Assembly: GCA_015680905.1 (NCBI GenBank) | Contig: CM027380.1 | Location: forward strand, 17,750,001 to 17,814,000 | Source of the DNA: Coptis chinensis | Lineage: Eukaryota > Streptophyta > Magnoliopsida > Ranunculales > Ranunculaceae | DNA: 64,000 nucleotides | Direction: 5' to 3' | Shown here: positions 23,700-34,700 of the stretch, piece by piece | Numbering within the stretch: position 1 is the stretch's first letter | Layout: each line of letters opens with the position of its first letter | Made by a program: the position numbers and the translations under genes | The notes under the pieces: generated by a model | The model's database searches: none | Told to the model about the DNA's origin: nothing | What the model saw: the letters and a program-made list of their open reading frames with translations, nothing else

Positions 23700-24410
23700 A
23701 GCGCCACTTGGTCGGATGGGGTGTAAGGGGCAACCTAATTAGGTTGTAGCCTCCACCCTAACCAAGTCATTGCACGGAATGAGCATATAATGCAGTTGGT
23801 GGGTCGCATAGTGTCAACCCCAACCCAATCCGTGAAACGGATACAAAAATCCAGAAAGAAACATATCATTATTCGACAAACTAAGACAGGCATAAGAAGA
23901 TAGTTATGCCTCATACTGTGGGCTCGTGCTAAACTAGAAACTAAGGTCTGGGGAAGGTCATAGAGCATATGTCCCGTAGCTAAAGCAAGGAAGACCTTGC
24001 AAGTGGCATCATTCACAGAAGAAAAACGCCATTCCCTTAATATGTTTAGCATGATAAAAAAATATCATCGTGCCCACGTTAAGGGACAAGCTACCAAGGG
24101 CTACGTTATATTGCCCTTGATCCTCTATACGGAAGATTCCTGCCCCATAAGCCTCATGCAAAAACTCATAGGTGTATACATACATATTATCTACCCAATA
24201 GCCCCATGGCGTCTTGAATTTCAGCAGGCATTGACAGTCCAAGGGCAAACGCTAATAAGAACTTAGTTATATCCATTGTCTCATCCTCAATGGTGATGGA
24301 GAACACATGCTCTCCATCCGGTCTTTCAAAGAATGTACAATGCTCATAAAAATAAGTTGTAAGTATAAGAAAATATAGTTCATCAGGGCTTACCATTAGA
24401 GGATGTCATC
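23700..24410 (-). pseudogene. Second 3' ORF of Athila copy B, frameshifted
   Basis: Three overlapping open pieces (24187-24396, 24009-24248, 23735-24052) read as one protein with frameshifts. Recognisable parts are FFERPDGEHVFSI, TMDITKFLLAFALGLS, a WGYWVDNMYVYTYEFLHEAY segment and a hydrophobic segment near the end. The pattern resembles the plant transposon ORF domain seen in the ORF at 25441-26337, so it could be a duplicate of it; this is inference. It is not functional as it stands. Confidence 0.4.
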
Positions 24411-24574
24411 CTGCCTGTATAATCACGTTGTGGAACAAAGATCCATACGTGTCACTCGTGAACAAATCTTCGAATGACATCTCCGGTATGATCTGAGGAG
24501 ACTTCATATTACACAACATACTCTAAAACTGCTGGAAGCAACCTCGGAAGAACCTACAAAAAAATCAGAGCTGG

Positions 24575-24725
24575 AAGTGGTTGTGGAGGTGAAGGGCGCG
24601 GGCGTGCTCAACTTTGTCTGTGGGAGGGCGCGAGCATGCTCTTGCCTTGCTCGATGTCCAGTGATTTTAGGGCGCGCGCGCTCTGAGTATAAGCAAAAGA
24701 GAGGGCTTGCGCGCTCCGAGTATGA
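24575..24725. repeat. GC-rich leader-like segment inside Athila copy B
   Basis: GGGCGCGAGCATGCTC, TGTCCAGTGATTTTAGGGCG and GCGCGCTCTGAG occur here; TGTCCAGTGTTTTTAGGGCG with GGGCGCGCTCC recurs in the 5' leader at 30880-30945. A copy of the leader therefore lies just upstream (in transcription order) of the second 3' ORF. Confidence 0.6.
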
Positions 24726-25440
24726 TGAGTGCTATGAAGTGAAAATTCAAAGGCAAAGTGACAGGTGTGATGTGAAGTTGAGAGTGCACCAAGGATTTAT
24801 AGAGAACTAGTTTCTAAGTTCCACAAGCTTCCCAACTAGCTAAGGCAACATGATGGAAAATTTCTAAAACCAAAATAGAACTAGACAAAAGGCATGCTCC
24901 AAAACCAAACCAATAACTTTTTGGCTGGAATTAAAATAGCAATCATCTAGTTATGACTCCTTGAGGTTGCACCAAACAACACTTGCTAATTCTAGCGACA
25001 CCAATTTAGCAACATTCTCACATATTTCAATTATTATCAAGCAGACAATAATAATTCGACAAAAAAATACGTAGATATGATTATAGGTATTTCTAAATAA
25101 ATAATTCCACCCCCAAATAAGTTGAAAGGGTGGGATTCACGATACAACACATAGCATATGCCGGAAACTAAAATAACTTCAAATTAAATTAAAATAAAAT
25201 AATAATTATAGAATCCAAATATTAACTACTTAACTAACAATACGGAAACAAAATCAAGAAAATCAAGAAAACAAATCTTAACACAACACGAATACAAAAT
25301 AAACTAGCCACACGACAATGATGGGCCAGAGTCATCCATCCTACGCCGATGACGCTCATGCCTCACAGAGGTATCAGAAGAAGAACCCATCAGGTGGCAA
25401 GCGTACGTAGTAGAACTTCTACTTGGAACTTCCATTGTCC

Positions 25441-26337
25441 CTATATATATGCGTTCATGGATTCCTCATTCTCCTTATCACGCTGGACTAGGGTCTCCAT
25501 GTTAGCCCGGAGCTCCCGGTTACTAGCACTGAGCTCCTCAAAATTTTGATGGATGTTAACCTGCCTAGTTTGCAGATCCTCACAAATGGTATTAAGAGAA
25601 CACATGCCATGATGAAGCAATACCATGCGTTTTATATCAGAAGTAGCCTTTTCCAAGGCATCATCCTCAAAACATGTCGTGTCTTCCTCATCATCATCAT
25701 CCGAGTTAACAACCCTATCATCAGGCAACCACCACGTCTTCTGAATACAATCCATATAAATCTTTGCATTTTCATGCAACTTCAACATAATCCGCTAAGT
25801 TTTCGGAACAACTCCAAAATGCAGCATGATCTTAGTAATCAAAATAAGGAAGGGTGCAGTATATTTTCCAACGCCTCTAAGCTCAGCAATCAAAAAGTCG
25901 ATGATGCAAAACTCATACCTCTTCTCCTGAAGGACCCAAAGAACGTGCAGACAAGACGAGCCGATGTCAATGACTTTCGAGGTGCCAATGATGTTCTTAC
26001 CAAGCCACTGAGCTACAGCCAGCTGGTTGGTTATCAGAGACGACTGTCGAACACAATGTGATTTCGCATTGTACTGTCCTTCTAATACAGTCTCTTTCAT
26101 CAATGCCTCGATTCCACCCCACTGCGATTCCTGCATTGTGATTACGAGGTTGTGTCTTGCCTCAACGTCCAGAATCCTAGACAACATAGTTGTACACACT
26201 TCTCTCCTCGTACCATTCACCTTCACAAAAATCTTCCGATCCTCAATCTCCCTCTTCTTATAGAAATTCAACACCAACTCGGTATGATAAAAATTATTTG
26301 TCGAATACCACAACTTCCGCCACTTCCTACTAATCAT
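25441..26337 (-). pseudogene. Athila-type 3' ORF (copy B)
   Basis: Two open frames in tandem. The first (26337-25795, 180 residues) has WYSTNNFYHTELVLNFY near the start, a strand-rich middle (VNGTRREVCTTMLSRIL) and CVRQSSLITNQ. The second (25788-25441, 115 residues) is acidic (SDDDDEEDT) and then heptad-like, a likely coiled coil. Together they match the decayed ORF at 1-900 of copy A. The first part fits the plant transposon ORF family that includes Arabidopsis retrotransposon ORF-1 proteins, as I recall it. A stop between the frames prevents a joined product unless it is spliced or read through. Its role is not known; an env-like role has been proposed for the ORF in this position in Athila but no signal peptide is seen here. 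Confidence 0.5.
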
Positions 26338-27464
26338 CTCATCACTGTAAAAGGGTGTAAAATGGTCTGAAGTGAAAGCTTGTTCCAGAAGAACTTTTCA
26401 GGTTTGAGCTATTGAGGTTTGGAAGTCGAATTTGGTTTTTAATGCAATGTGGGGAACGAGTTTGAATTGAAGCTCACTCGAGAATTTGGAGTGGGTCGCA
26501 GGGGTTTTTGGATATTTTTTTTCGGTGGTTTAATGGAGGTGTGGAGATGGAGAAGATGAATTGGAATAAGTAAATAGCGAAATTGGAGTGGGGGGAAAGC
26601 TATGACGCAGTGGTTTATTTATTTATTTTTTTAGGTTTGGTGTTCTTGAGCTGGTAGAGGCGTGAAGAAGATGACTCGCGAAGGGTTTTTCTCCTCTTTT
26701 GGTTTTTTGGAGACGCACGTGCGATAACCCTTTTGGTCTAAGCCCAAAACAATTTCCAAAATACCGATCATGTCCTATGCCTCGTAAACTTAAAACTAAA
26801 ATCCTCGATTCGTTAACGGTCTGATTTTTGCGAATAAGCTATGAAAATGATCAACACAAAGAGTATAATCCATTGATCTATAAAAACTCAAATCTAACCA
26901 TGGTTGACATGTAAGAAAATGGAAAACACCTCGTATTGCGTGCATGACATAAGTTATGTGAACAAAAAGAATCTAAATTCATAGATAGTGTCAACCCGAA
27001 TCAAAATATGACTAAACAACATAAACAATAAGAATAGAAAGTTGAGCAAACAAGAATGGAAAGACCAACACCCCACCCCCAAACAAATTTTGAAAACATG
27101 GTTTAGAAAATTTATTTAAATACGTGGGTCTTTTAAAGTCAGATTCTCGAGACTTGCTAGATTATAGTTTTATATAGTTTGAACATTTTCTACTTTTTTA
27201 TAAATAAATTTTAATATAAAGGAAAACAATAAAGCAACAAAGACATAATTCACACCATAGAGAAACATGACTCAAAAATCGAAAAAACATGCAAGAGTGG
27301 AAAACGTGAATTATGGTAAACGTGGACTTAGGATCCGGTACTTACAGCTACATACTCCAAAGGGAGGGCTCGATTACCAGAATGGTCCACTTACCAAAAT
27401 ATAAGAGTGGAATGGAGTACACCGAATAATAAAATGAGTCGTTTATAGTCAGATACTCGAGATT
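26338..27464. other. Noncoding spacer of Athila copy B
   Basis: No gene. It includes a purine-rich tract on the element strand around 27060-27080 (complement of CCCCACCCCCAAACAAATTT) and the conserved noncoding block 27260-27370 shared with 1820-1930 in copy A. Confidence 0.55.
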
Positions 27465-28064
27465 TTAACAAATAAATAGATATATATACATACCCTGCAG
27501 TTTACCATATATCAACAATCGAAATAATTGTGGATCTTGCCATAAATAATTATCACAGAAAATACATCCAAACACAATCAAGCACCATGATTTCCCATGA
27601 CGTGGCATAGCAAAATGAGAGTAAATACTGATGATTCTATAACATAACCTATCATGCAAAGTCTTCTTGTTTATCCAACGAAAGGGTGGGCAAGTGAATG
27701 ATTGTGAGAAAATGGATGGTTGTGGAAGATATGGTGGATATGGATGAATTGTAGAAGTAAGAAATGGAAGAAATGAGAGAGTGGGTTTATCACAAAATTC
27801 ATTGGTGGAGTGGATTAGTATAATCACACAACTGAAAATGAAAGTATTAGGTGGCTCTATAGGTAGTAATTTCGTACTAGGAGAATTTAGAAAATCATAA
27901 AGCATAGGAGAAACAAGAGGGTCAAGTGCAAACTCAAGGGCCCTTTGAAAAGGTGGAGGGCGGGGAAACGAGGTGGGTGGTGCGCTAGGTAGTTCTTGAG
28001 AGGGTGGATCATCACAGGCTCTAAGAAACTCATCGAATTCATCATCTAGCTTGGACGTATCCAC
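27465..28064 (-). CDS. Post-protease ORF of Athila copy B, unknown function
   Basis: An open frame of 199 residues, homologous to 2031-2750 in copy A. Shared features are the FDEFLRACDDP start, a proline-rich stretch, LEFALDPLVS and a conserved CLIVFGCIFCDN segment near the end. The acidic N-terminal part of copy A is out of frame here. In full Athila elements this region would lead into reverse transcriptase; here it does not. I cannot assign a function, and the conserved tail could be untranslated sequence. Confidence 0.4.
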   Translation of the reverse strand: MDTSKLDDEFDEFLRACDDPPSQELPSAPPTSFPRPPPFQRALEFALDPLVSPMLYDFLNSPSTKLLPIEPPNTFIFSCVIILIHSTNEFCDKPTLSFLPFLTSTIHPYPPYLPQPSIFSQSFTCPPFRWINKKTLHDRLCYRIISIYSHFAMPRHGKSWCLIVFGCIFCDNYLWQDPQLFRLLIYGKLQGMYIYLFIC

Positions 28065-28225
28065 ATGATTATGGTATACCTCTGCATCTTTGAGAAAGTC
28101 ATCAATCTCGTAAAGGAGTCGAAATTGTGATTTTCGTCCTCGTCCATAAGATGGGTATCAACTAGTGTAAGGACGAAAGCGTCGGAGTCGAACTTCCGAA
28201 GGAAAGAAATTTGGGCATCTGATTA

Positions 28226-28696
28226 TCAGGAAAGATGGCCAAAAGACAAGGACATCGAACCATCGCGGCAGTTTATAAGCGCGTTGGCAGTAGCCAAGAA
28301 GGGACGCCCTAAAATGATAGGAACAGAGTCGTTAGCGACTTCTGTGTCGAGGATAATGAAGTTGGTGGGGTAATAAAAAATTTTAACCTTAACCAACACG
28401 TTTTCAACCACACCCTTAGGATACTTAATAGAATGATCAGCTAATTGCAACGTCATTTTAGTTGGTTGCATCTCTTTTAGACCTATTTGTTTATAGAGAT
28501 AATAAGGGAGTAAGTTAACACTTGCCCCTAGGTCTAATAGCACAGTCCTTATATGGGTATCCCCCAAGGTGCATTGTACAGTAGGACGACCAGGGTCCTT
28601 GTACTTAACGATTCCATTATGTTCAGATAGAGTTGGGAACTGTTCAATTAAAAAGGAGTCTTTTGGTATATTGGTCTTTCGCCTAGTAGTACACAA
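28226..28696 (-). CDS. Retrotransposon aspartic protease domain (copy B)
   Basis: The open frame encodes a retropepsin-like fold: the active site LLDLGASVNLLP at about residues 55-66, then QPTKMTLQLADHSIKYPKGV, a flap-like FIILDTE segment, and IILGRPFLATANALINC near the end, all typical of Ty3/gypsy proteases of plants. It would be part of a gag-pro polyprotein; the ATG is just the first methionine in the open stretch and the frame continues upstream in gag only after a frameshift. The catalytic Asp-Leu-Gly is intact. Confidence 0.85.
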   Translation of the reverse strand: MCTTRRKTNIPKDSFLIEQFPTLSEHNGIVKYKDPGRPTVQCTLGDTHIRTVLLDLGASVNLLPYYLYKQIGLKEMQPTKMTLQLADHSIKYPKGVVENVLVKVKIFYYPTNFIILDTEVANDSVPIILGRPFLATANALINCRDGSMSLSFGHLS

Positions 28697-28818
28697 CTCT
28701 TTTAGAAACTTAGCATGTTGTGGTAACTTTTTAATAGCGTCAAGAAAATGTAGGTTAATCGTTAGATTTTTAAAAACTTCCCTAATCTCATCAAAGTTAG
28801 TATCCTTGTGTAATATGG

Positions 28819-30587
28819 CTAGTCTCTGAGGAAACGGTGGGTTTCTCTATATTTATCATATGGATCAATAGGAGTTTTAACCTTGGCCGTTTTCCTCTTG
28901 GGTTGAGGTTTAACTGGCACCTCTACAGGAGTAGGATCATCAGTTACGACTTCGGTATCTAGTAAAATATCAGGTGTAGGAACCACTGGTGGGGTAACAA
29001 CAGGCATAGTTACGGTGTTATCAACCACTCTACTAGAACGGAGAGTGGTGATGGCATTTAGCTCACCTACATTGAGATTTTTATTACTAGGATTACCGGT
29101 TACTTCAAAGGCTGTGTTTGGCATTTTAGGATTAGGTATGACTTGACCTGGAAACACACCTTTTGGTGGGGCTTTCTCTTGGGCTAACTGCTGGATGGAA
29201 TGATTAATGGATTATAGAACTTGTTGGTTAGAATGATTAATAGATTATAAAAACTGTTGGCTAACCTGTATGAAGGCGTCAAGACAATCCGGTTGTGAAG
29301 GTGTAGTGGGCACAGGTGGTGTGATTGGAACTACCTCACGTTGATTATTAACGGGTGGGTTGCGATAGTTATTAGTAACTGGAACGATACCTTTATTAGC
29401 ATTATAATTATTATTATAATTATTATAATTACCTTGTCCTTGTCCTTGTCTCGGTGGAGCTTGGTTACGTTGTGATTTGGCGATGACCTAACATTTTGAT
29501 TATTAAACCCTGGAGGTGTAACTTGATGATTATTTTTCCAATCGAAGTTAGGATGTTGTCTCCAAGGCGCGTTAGGTTCGCTATTAATGGAACAAACATT
29601 GTCCGGTTAAGCGGATGGTTGTTCATAGACTAGAGGACAATTGGAGTCGGCTGCTCAAGGCTGTAACATAAATTACATGGAAGCGTGTTGACGTTCATGA
29701 CAAGAGTAGGTTGTTGTTGGACAGAAATGGCTTATACCTTTTTAGTGAGAGATTCGATTAAAGTTTTAAGCTCAGGATCATATTTAATCTCAAACATACT
29801 GGCAGCCTTAACTGTGGAAAAAGAATTACTGGACCGGGGGATGTCATTACCCCCCCCCCCTATTTTGATGTTTAGATTGATCTTCCAAAAACCAATAAGC
29901 CTCAGAGGCACCTTTACAAAGGAAACTACCCCCAGTCATTATGTCAAGAACCTCTTTATGGTGATGTAAAAACCCTTTGAAAAAGGCACGAACAAACGTG
30001 TCTTTCGCAAGGTTATGATGTGGACACTCGATAAGAAGATCAGTGAACCGATTCCAGGCCTCTGAAAAGGATTCATGAGGATTATGGTGGAAGAAATAAA
30101 TCTTTTGAAACATTTCATCTATCTTTAGCGGTGGGTAAAATTGTTCCATGAATAATTGAACAAGTTTGGCCCATGAGTCCACAGAATTAGGCGCTTGGGC
30201 AGTTAACCAAGATGTTGCCTTATCAGCGAGGGTGAAAGGAAATACCCTTAATTTAATTTGCTCTGAACCAACAGTAGGATGATGAAATGTGGTAAGAATT
30301 TGTTCTATCCTACGCATATGCTGATAAGGCTTCTCATGGCCTAAACCATGAAAAACTGGTAACAAATTAAATATATTCGGGGGGATTCGAAAATCCCCTA
30401 CTGGGTCTGCAAGAACGATGCAAGACTTATGGCTATCGTTAAAGGCTTTATAAAAGTCAGAGAGAGGAGTCTCTGTTTCGTCAGCCATTTTTGCAGGTGT
30501 AGTGTGTGGTATTCTAGATAGGTGTGTGCGTTGACGTTTGCGATAAGTAACAGAAGATGGTTTACTAGTACCGGACCTTAATCTCAT
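28819..30587 (-). pseudogene. Gypsy gag with frameshifts (copy B)
   Basis: The N-terminal open piece (30587-29847, 246 residues) starts MRLRSGTSKPS and contains the Retrotrans_gag core: RVFPFTLADKATSWL, then FYPPLKIDEMFQKI and SFSEAWNRFTDLL, FVRAFFKGF. A frameshift follows at a C-run (about 29850-29860). A glutamine/asparagine-rich linker (29380-29480) and a C-terminal piece (29157-28819) with the ELNAITTLRS motif, typical of the gag-protease linker in Athila-type elements, complete it. No CCHC knuckle is seen. Gag forms the particle; at least two frame breaks separate the pieces. Confidence 0.82.
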
Positions 30588-31080
30588 ACAAGACTAAAGC
30601 CAATAAGAAGCAAACCACTAACAACAGTCAAACAACCCTGATATGCTAGAAGAAATCCTTTAACATAATAGGCGAGGAGTAGAAGCAGGAGTACCTGAAT
30701 GCCTCCTTGCTACGCCTTTGAATATCGTCTTGTATATGCAATCACAGTGTATTCACGAAGTTGGAAACACTGAATAACTTGAACAAAGTGAGTTGGAAAC
30801 TAACCTGTGAAAATTGGGCTAATTCGAAGTGGCGCCGCTTGCTGGAACTAGGAACTAGGCGGCGGGCGCTCTTTGCCTGAACCAATGTCCAGTGTTTTTA
30901 GGGCGTGCACGCTTCCGAGATAGCCTACTATGGGCGTGGGCGCGCTCCGTGGAGAATTCTGAAAAAAAATATTTCTGAACCAAACAAACACAGTTAGAAC
31001 CAAACAAGGGTGGGTGGGTTTAATGAGATTTTGGTAGGGACGAAAATACTAAAGAAAATGAATTTAAATATAACTAAGAT

Positions 31081-31092
31081 GGCAACGGCGCA
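31081..31092 (-). other. Primer binding site, tRNA-Asp type (copy B)
   Basis: The minus strand reads TGCGCCGTTGCC, three bases inside the LTR end; one G of the usual TGGCGCCGTTGCC is changed. Confidence 0.82.
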
Positions 31093-31779
31093 ATTTGATA
31101 AAAGTAAAAAGTTGAGGTTTACTCCTACTTAATTAATTAAACTAAAACAGAAGTAAAGCATACTAATTTACTCTAAACTATCAAAGTTCTACTCTCATGA
31201 ATCATGAAATATATGGAGTAGAGAATTAGTTCCATGGAGAAGGGATTATGGGGAATTGAATCTACTTGATGTACTCCTAATATGCTAGTGTAGATTATTA
31301 CAATCCTAATCAAATAAGATTAAGTGTTCGATCCCTAATTACTCATGGCAATCTCTGCCAACTAATAATTAGCATGTGAGGAAGTCCAACCCATTCTCAT
31401 GGCGAATCAACTATCCTACTAAAGTGAAACTCTTAAAAGCAATAATCCTAACTAACACATCAAATCTTCATCAAGCTTTATCAAACCCCTCTAATGGAGG
31501 TTTAGCTAGAAGTCATTAGACTATCATAAACATATAAATAAGAAAAAAACATAATGAAGAACAAACTTTCTTTTATTAATCTAATGAATACTGAAGAACA
31601 ATAAATAACTTAAGTTTAAACTAATAACTAAGTCTAAGTTCTAACTATCTATCTCTAATTAATTATATCTATCTAAGTCTAAGTATATCTAAGTATATTA
31701 AGAGATATGCCTTAGTCCTCTTTATATAAAATAAGTTAGGTCTACATTTTCGTGCATGTGCTTTGGAGCCATGTTTTGG

Positions 31780-34700
31780 TGTCACACCCCAAATTTCCAG
31801 AAAATTTAAAATAGAGAATCTTTTTCAAGATATACATATCTTAATTACCACCCTATTCAATCATCTGAAAACCCAGGGTAAAATGAAACCCTAATAATAT
31901 ATTATCAACCATGATAAAAAAAAATTGAAATAAAATTTAAAACCAAAAGGGACAATCCTTCAATCACATTATTAAACTATAAAGAAACTAACCAACTCTT
32001 TTACATCTGTCTCGAAACAAAATCGTACACTTCAGAAAAACTTAAACCAGAAGACTTCAAAAGTAAATCCAAATCACGTGTCCTCATCCACTGCACTCCA
32101 CCATCTATGTTTCCAAGAACACACCCACGTTGCAAAACAAAGCAAACATGGGTCAGCAAATTAAATTTGCTGGTATGAGTAAGACTAAAAATAAAATAGC
32201 AATACGTTCATATCTTTCGAATACAAAAATATACTATTCAATCATTTCAACTTGGAAGACAAGTTAATTCCGTATTTTCAAAACGGCATGCAGTTTCTTC
32301 CCAAGTAAAATTTCAACCCCCAATATACATTTCCAAGAAATCTCAGATAACAGTATTCATCATGCTCACTTTCCAAAATAACTCACAATATAATTTCCAC
32401 TTACATTCAACTTATTACATACACATATGATAACTTATTTAAATATGAGTTTGATACACTTTACCTTTAAGCCAGTACGTCGTCTTAGGGTAGGACAACG
32501 TCTTTGCATAAAAGTTAATAAGTCCTACCCTCCTGCAAAACAAAGTTAGATTTCCCAAATTTAACCATTTATAGTATACATCTATTTCACTCTGATTGCA
32601 ACCATCATGGATATATATAATCTGGCATAATATATCACTAATATTAACTAACATTCATATCACACCACCATATCCATCATATCACGCTAACCATATTCAC
32701 ATTCCTTCGTAAGAAATTATATGCATCATATCATAATATATCACCAATCATATCCAACAACTCGCTCATACTTAAATCCAATATTTTTCTTAAAAACCAC
32801 TCGTCTACTAATGAGAACGAGGAACTATATCACTGCTAGGGAGTACATTCATCCCTCGTGAGTATCAACTCACACAAACCACGTATACATTTCCTTGTAA
32901 GAAATTTCGAATACATCATATGGAATAACTCCATTACACATAAAATTAATATTTTACTTTGCTTATTAATTATCTCGTTGACTCATTTATTAAAAGGCAC
33001 AGCCCAACCTTTAGTTCCTACTCCACGATTTGCACTACACACATTTGCCAAATCACACATATTCGTGTGCCTCACTCACACCGAGTACCACTACAAGACA
33101 TATGTCCCAAGCGGGGATATTGCCTCCAGGAAACATATTTTCATCTTTTAAACTCGTAACTTGTGAGTCACAACCATCACTGGGCTTCCCATACACATAA
33201 TCACAAAGCCTTTATTGGGCATAACAAAATATCAGGTCATTCATGGCACATTCAATGAATACTTTGGGTCATTCCCACCACATTCAAGGAATACCCATCA
33301 TAACACTAACAAGTCATTCATGACACATTCAATGAATACCTTGGGTCATTCCCGCCACATTCAAGGAATATCCATCATAACACTAACATGTCATTCATGG
33401 CACATTCAATGAATACCTTGGGTCATTCTCGCCACATTCAAGGAATATCCACCTACATCCCCGTACATTCAAGGAATACAACCAGTCCACAAGGCGAATG
33501 CCTTAGTTCCTCTCTAAGGCGGCTTTTCACATGACATCATTAGTCATAAACATTTCATTTCTTTTCTTTTCATCAAAGAGGCGTAGAGAGATCTAAAGAT
33601 GTGGGCGACACATTAAATTTTCACTGGAACACTTTTACATAGAATTTTAATACTCAAGAATTCTCAATTATTATAATATTTTCATTACAAAACAAACATC
33701 ATCTCAAATAATAATTCATTACTAAAGATTCCAAACATAATAACTAATCAACTCACCTCATTATCAATTATATAAATCTTAGATATCAAAAAGTTCAATC
33801 AGGAATAACACATTAGTTAAATGTCTCGTGAATACATTTTAAATAATCACAATCACGTACACAATTAAGTACTAACATTGTACATATATAGTTATCACAA
33901 AAATTAATATATAATATATAATATAGTGACTACACCTGTACATAAGGCTACCTACATATCCAATCTTTTAAGATTAGAATCAAGCCTTACATAGCTCTTA
34001 ATCAATAAATATCAACATCATTGTATGTACCTTTAAGGAAAACAACAATTTATACAATATAGAATCACATACAATAAGTTTCAAATACTCTCACAATCAT
34101 ATACGTAAAGTTTCATACCCAGAGATACACTATGAACCTTTAAATCTAAAAACTCACAATTGGATATTTCTCTACTTTTGATTCTAAGAAAAACGATCTT
34201 ATGAACCATGTCGGTTCCAAATAAACCCATAGTCTAAAAGTAGACTACAAACACTATATAAAACACCCAAGAAGAGTTTAAGAGACTCTTAGTTCATTAC
34301 TAGACATATTTCCCAAAATAGGTTCATACACATAAAGGATAACATGGTAGGTTTTCTAGCCAACTTGTCAATACTATAGTTTTTCCTACATTCATCCAAA
34401 TGACATGTAACTTATTTATTTAGAAACTAGGGTATGTAGACATACTTTTTCATGTATAACTCGAAGTCTCAACCTCAGCCCATCTAAAAGAAAATTTATG
34501 TTGAAAATGGTAAAAATCCTAATTTTAGCAAATTGGATTTTTGACGGGCTATCTTCCGAATGAAACAACTCTTTCCACAGATATCCAAATACATCGAGGC
34601 TTTTTGTGTTGAAAAGCTAACACACATAAATTACTTTTTTATGTTTTACAAAAATACTCAATCTTATTCTAAATATATGAAAACTAGGTTATAACACAGT

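Noticed and set aside
24577..24810. Plus-strand open frame rich in Arg and Cys
   Set aside because: It runs opposite to the Athila element through its GC-rich leader-like repeat, which recurs at 30880-30945.
33215..33412. Repetitive plus-strand protein with GHSRHIQ-like repeats
   Set aside because: It is a translation of the 77-bp tandem repeat in the 4.4-kb LTR; frame and repeat do not suggest selection.
33236..33466. CRISPR-like array
   Set aside because: Units are contiguous 77-bp tandem copies without unique spacers, and the DNA is a plant LTR.
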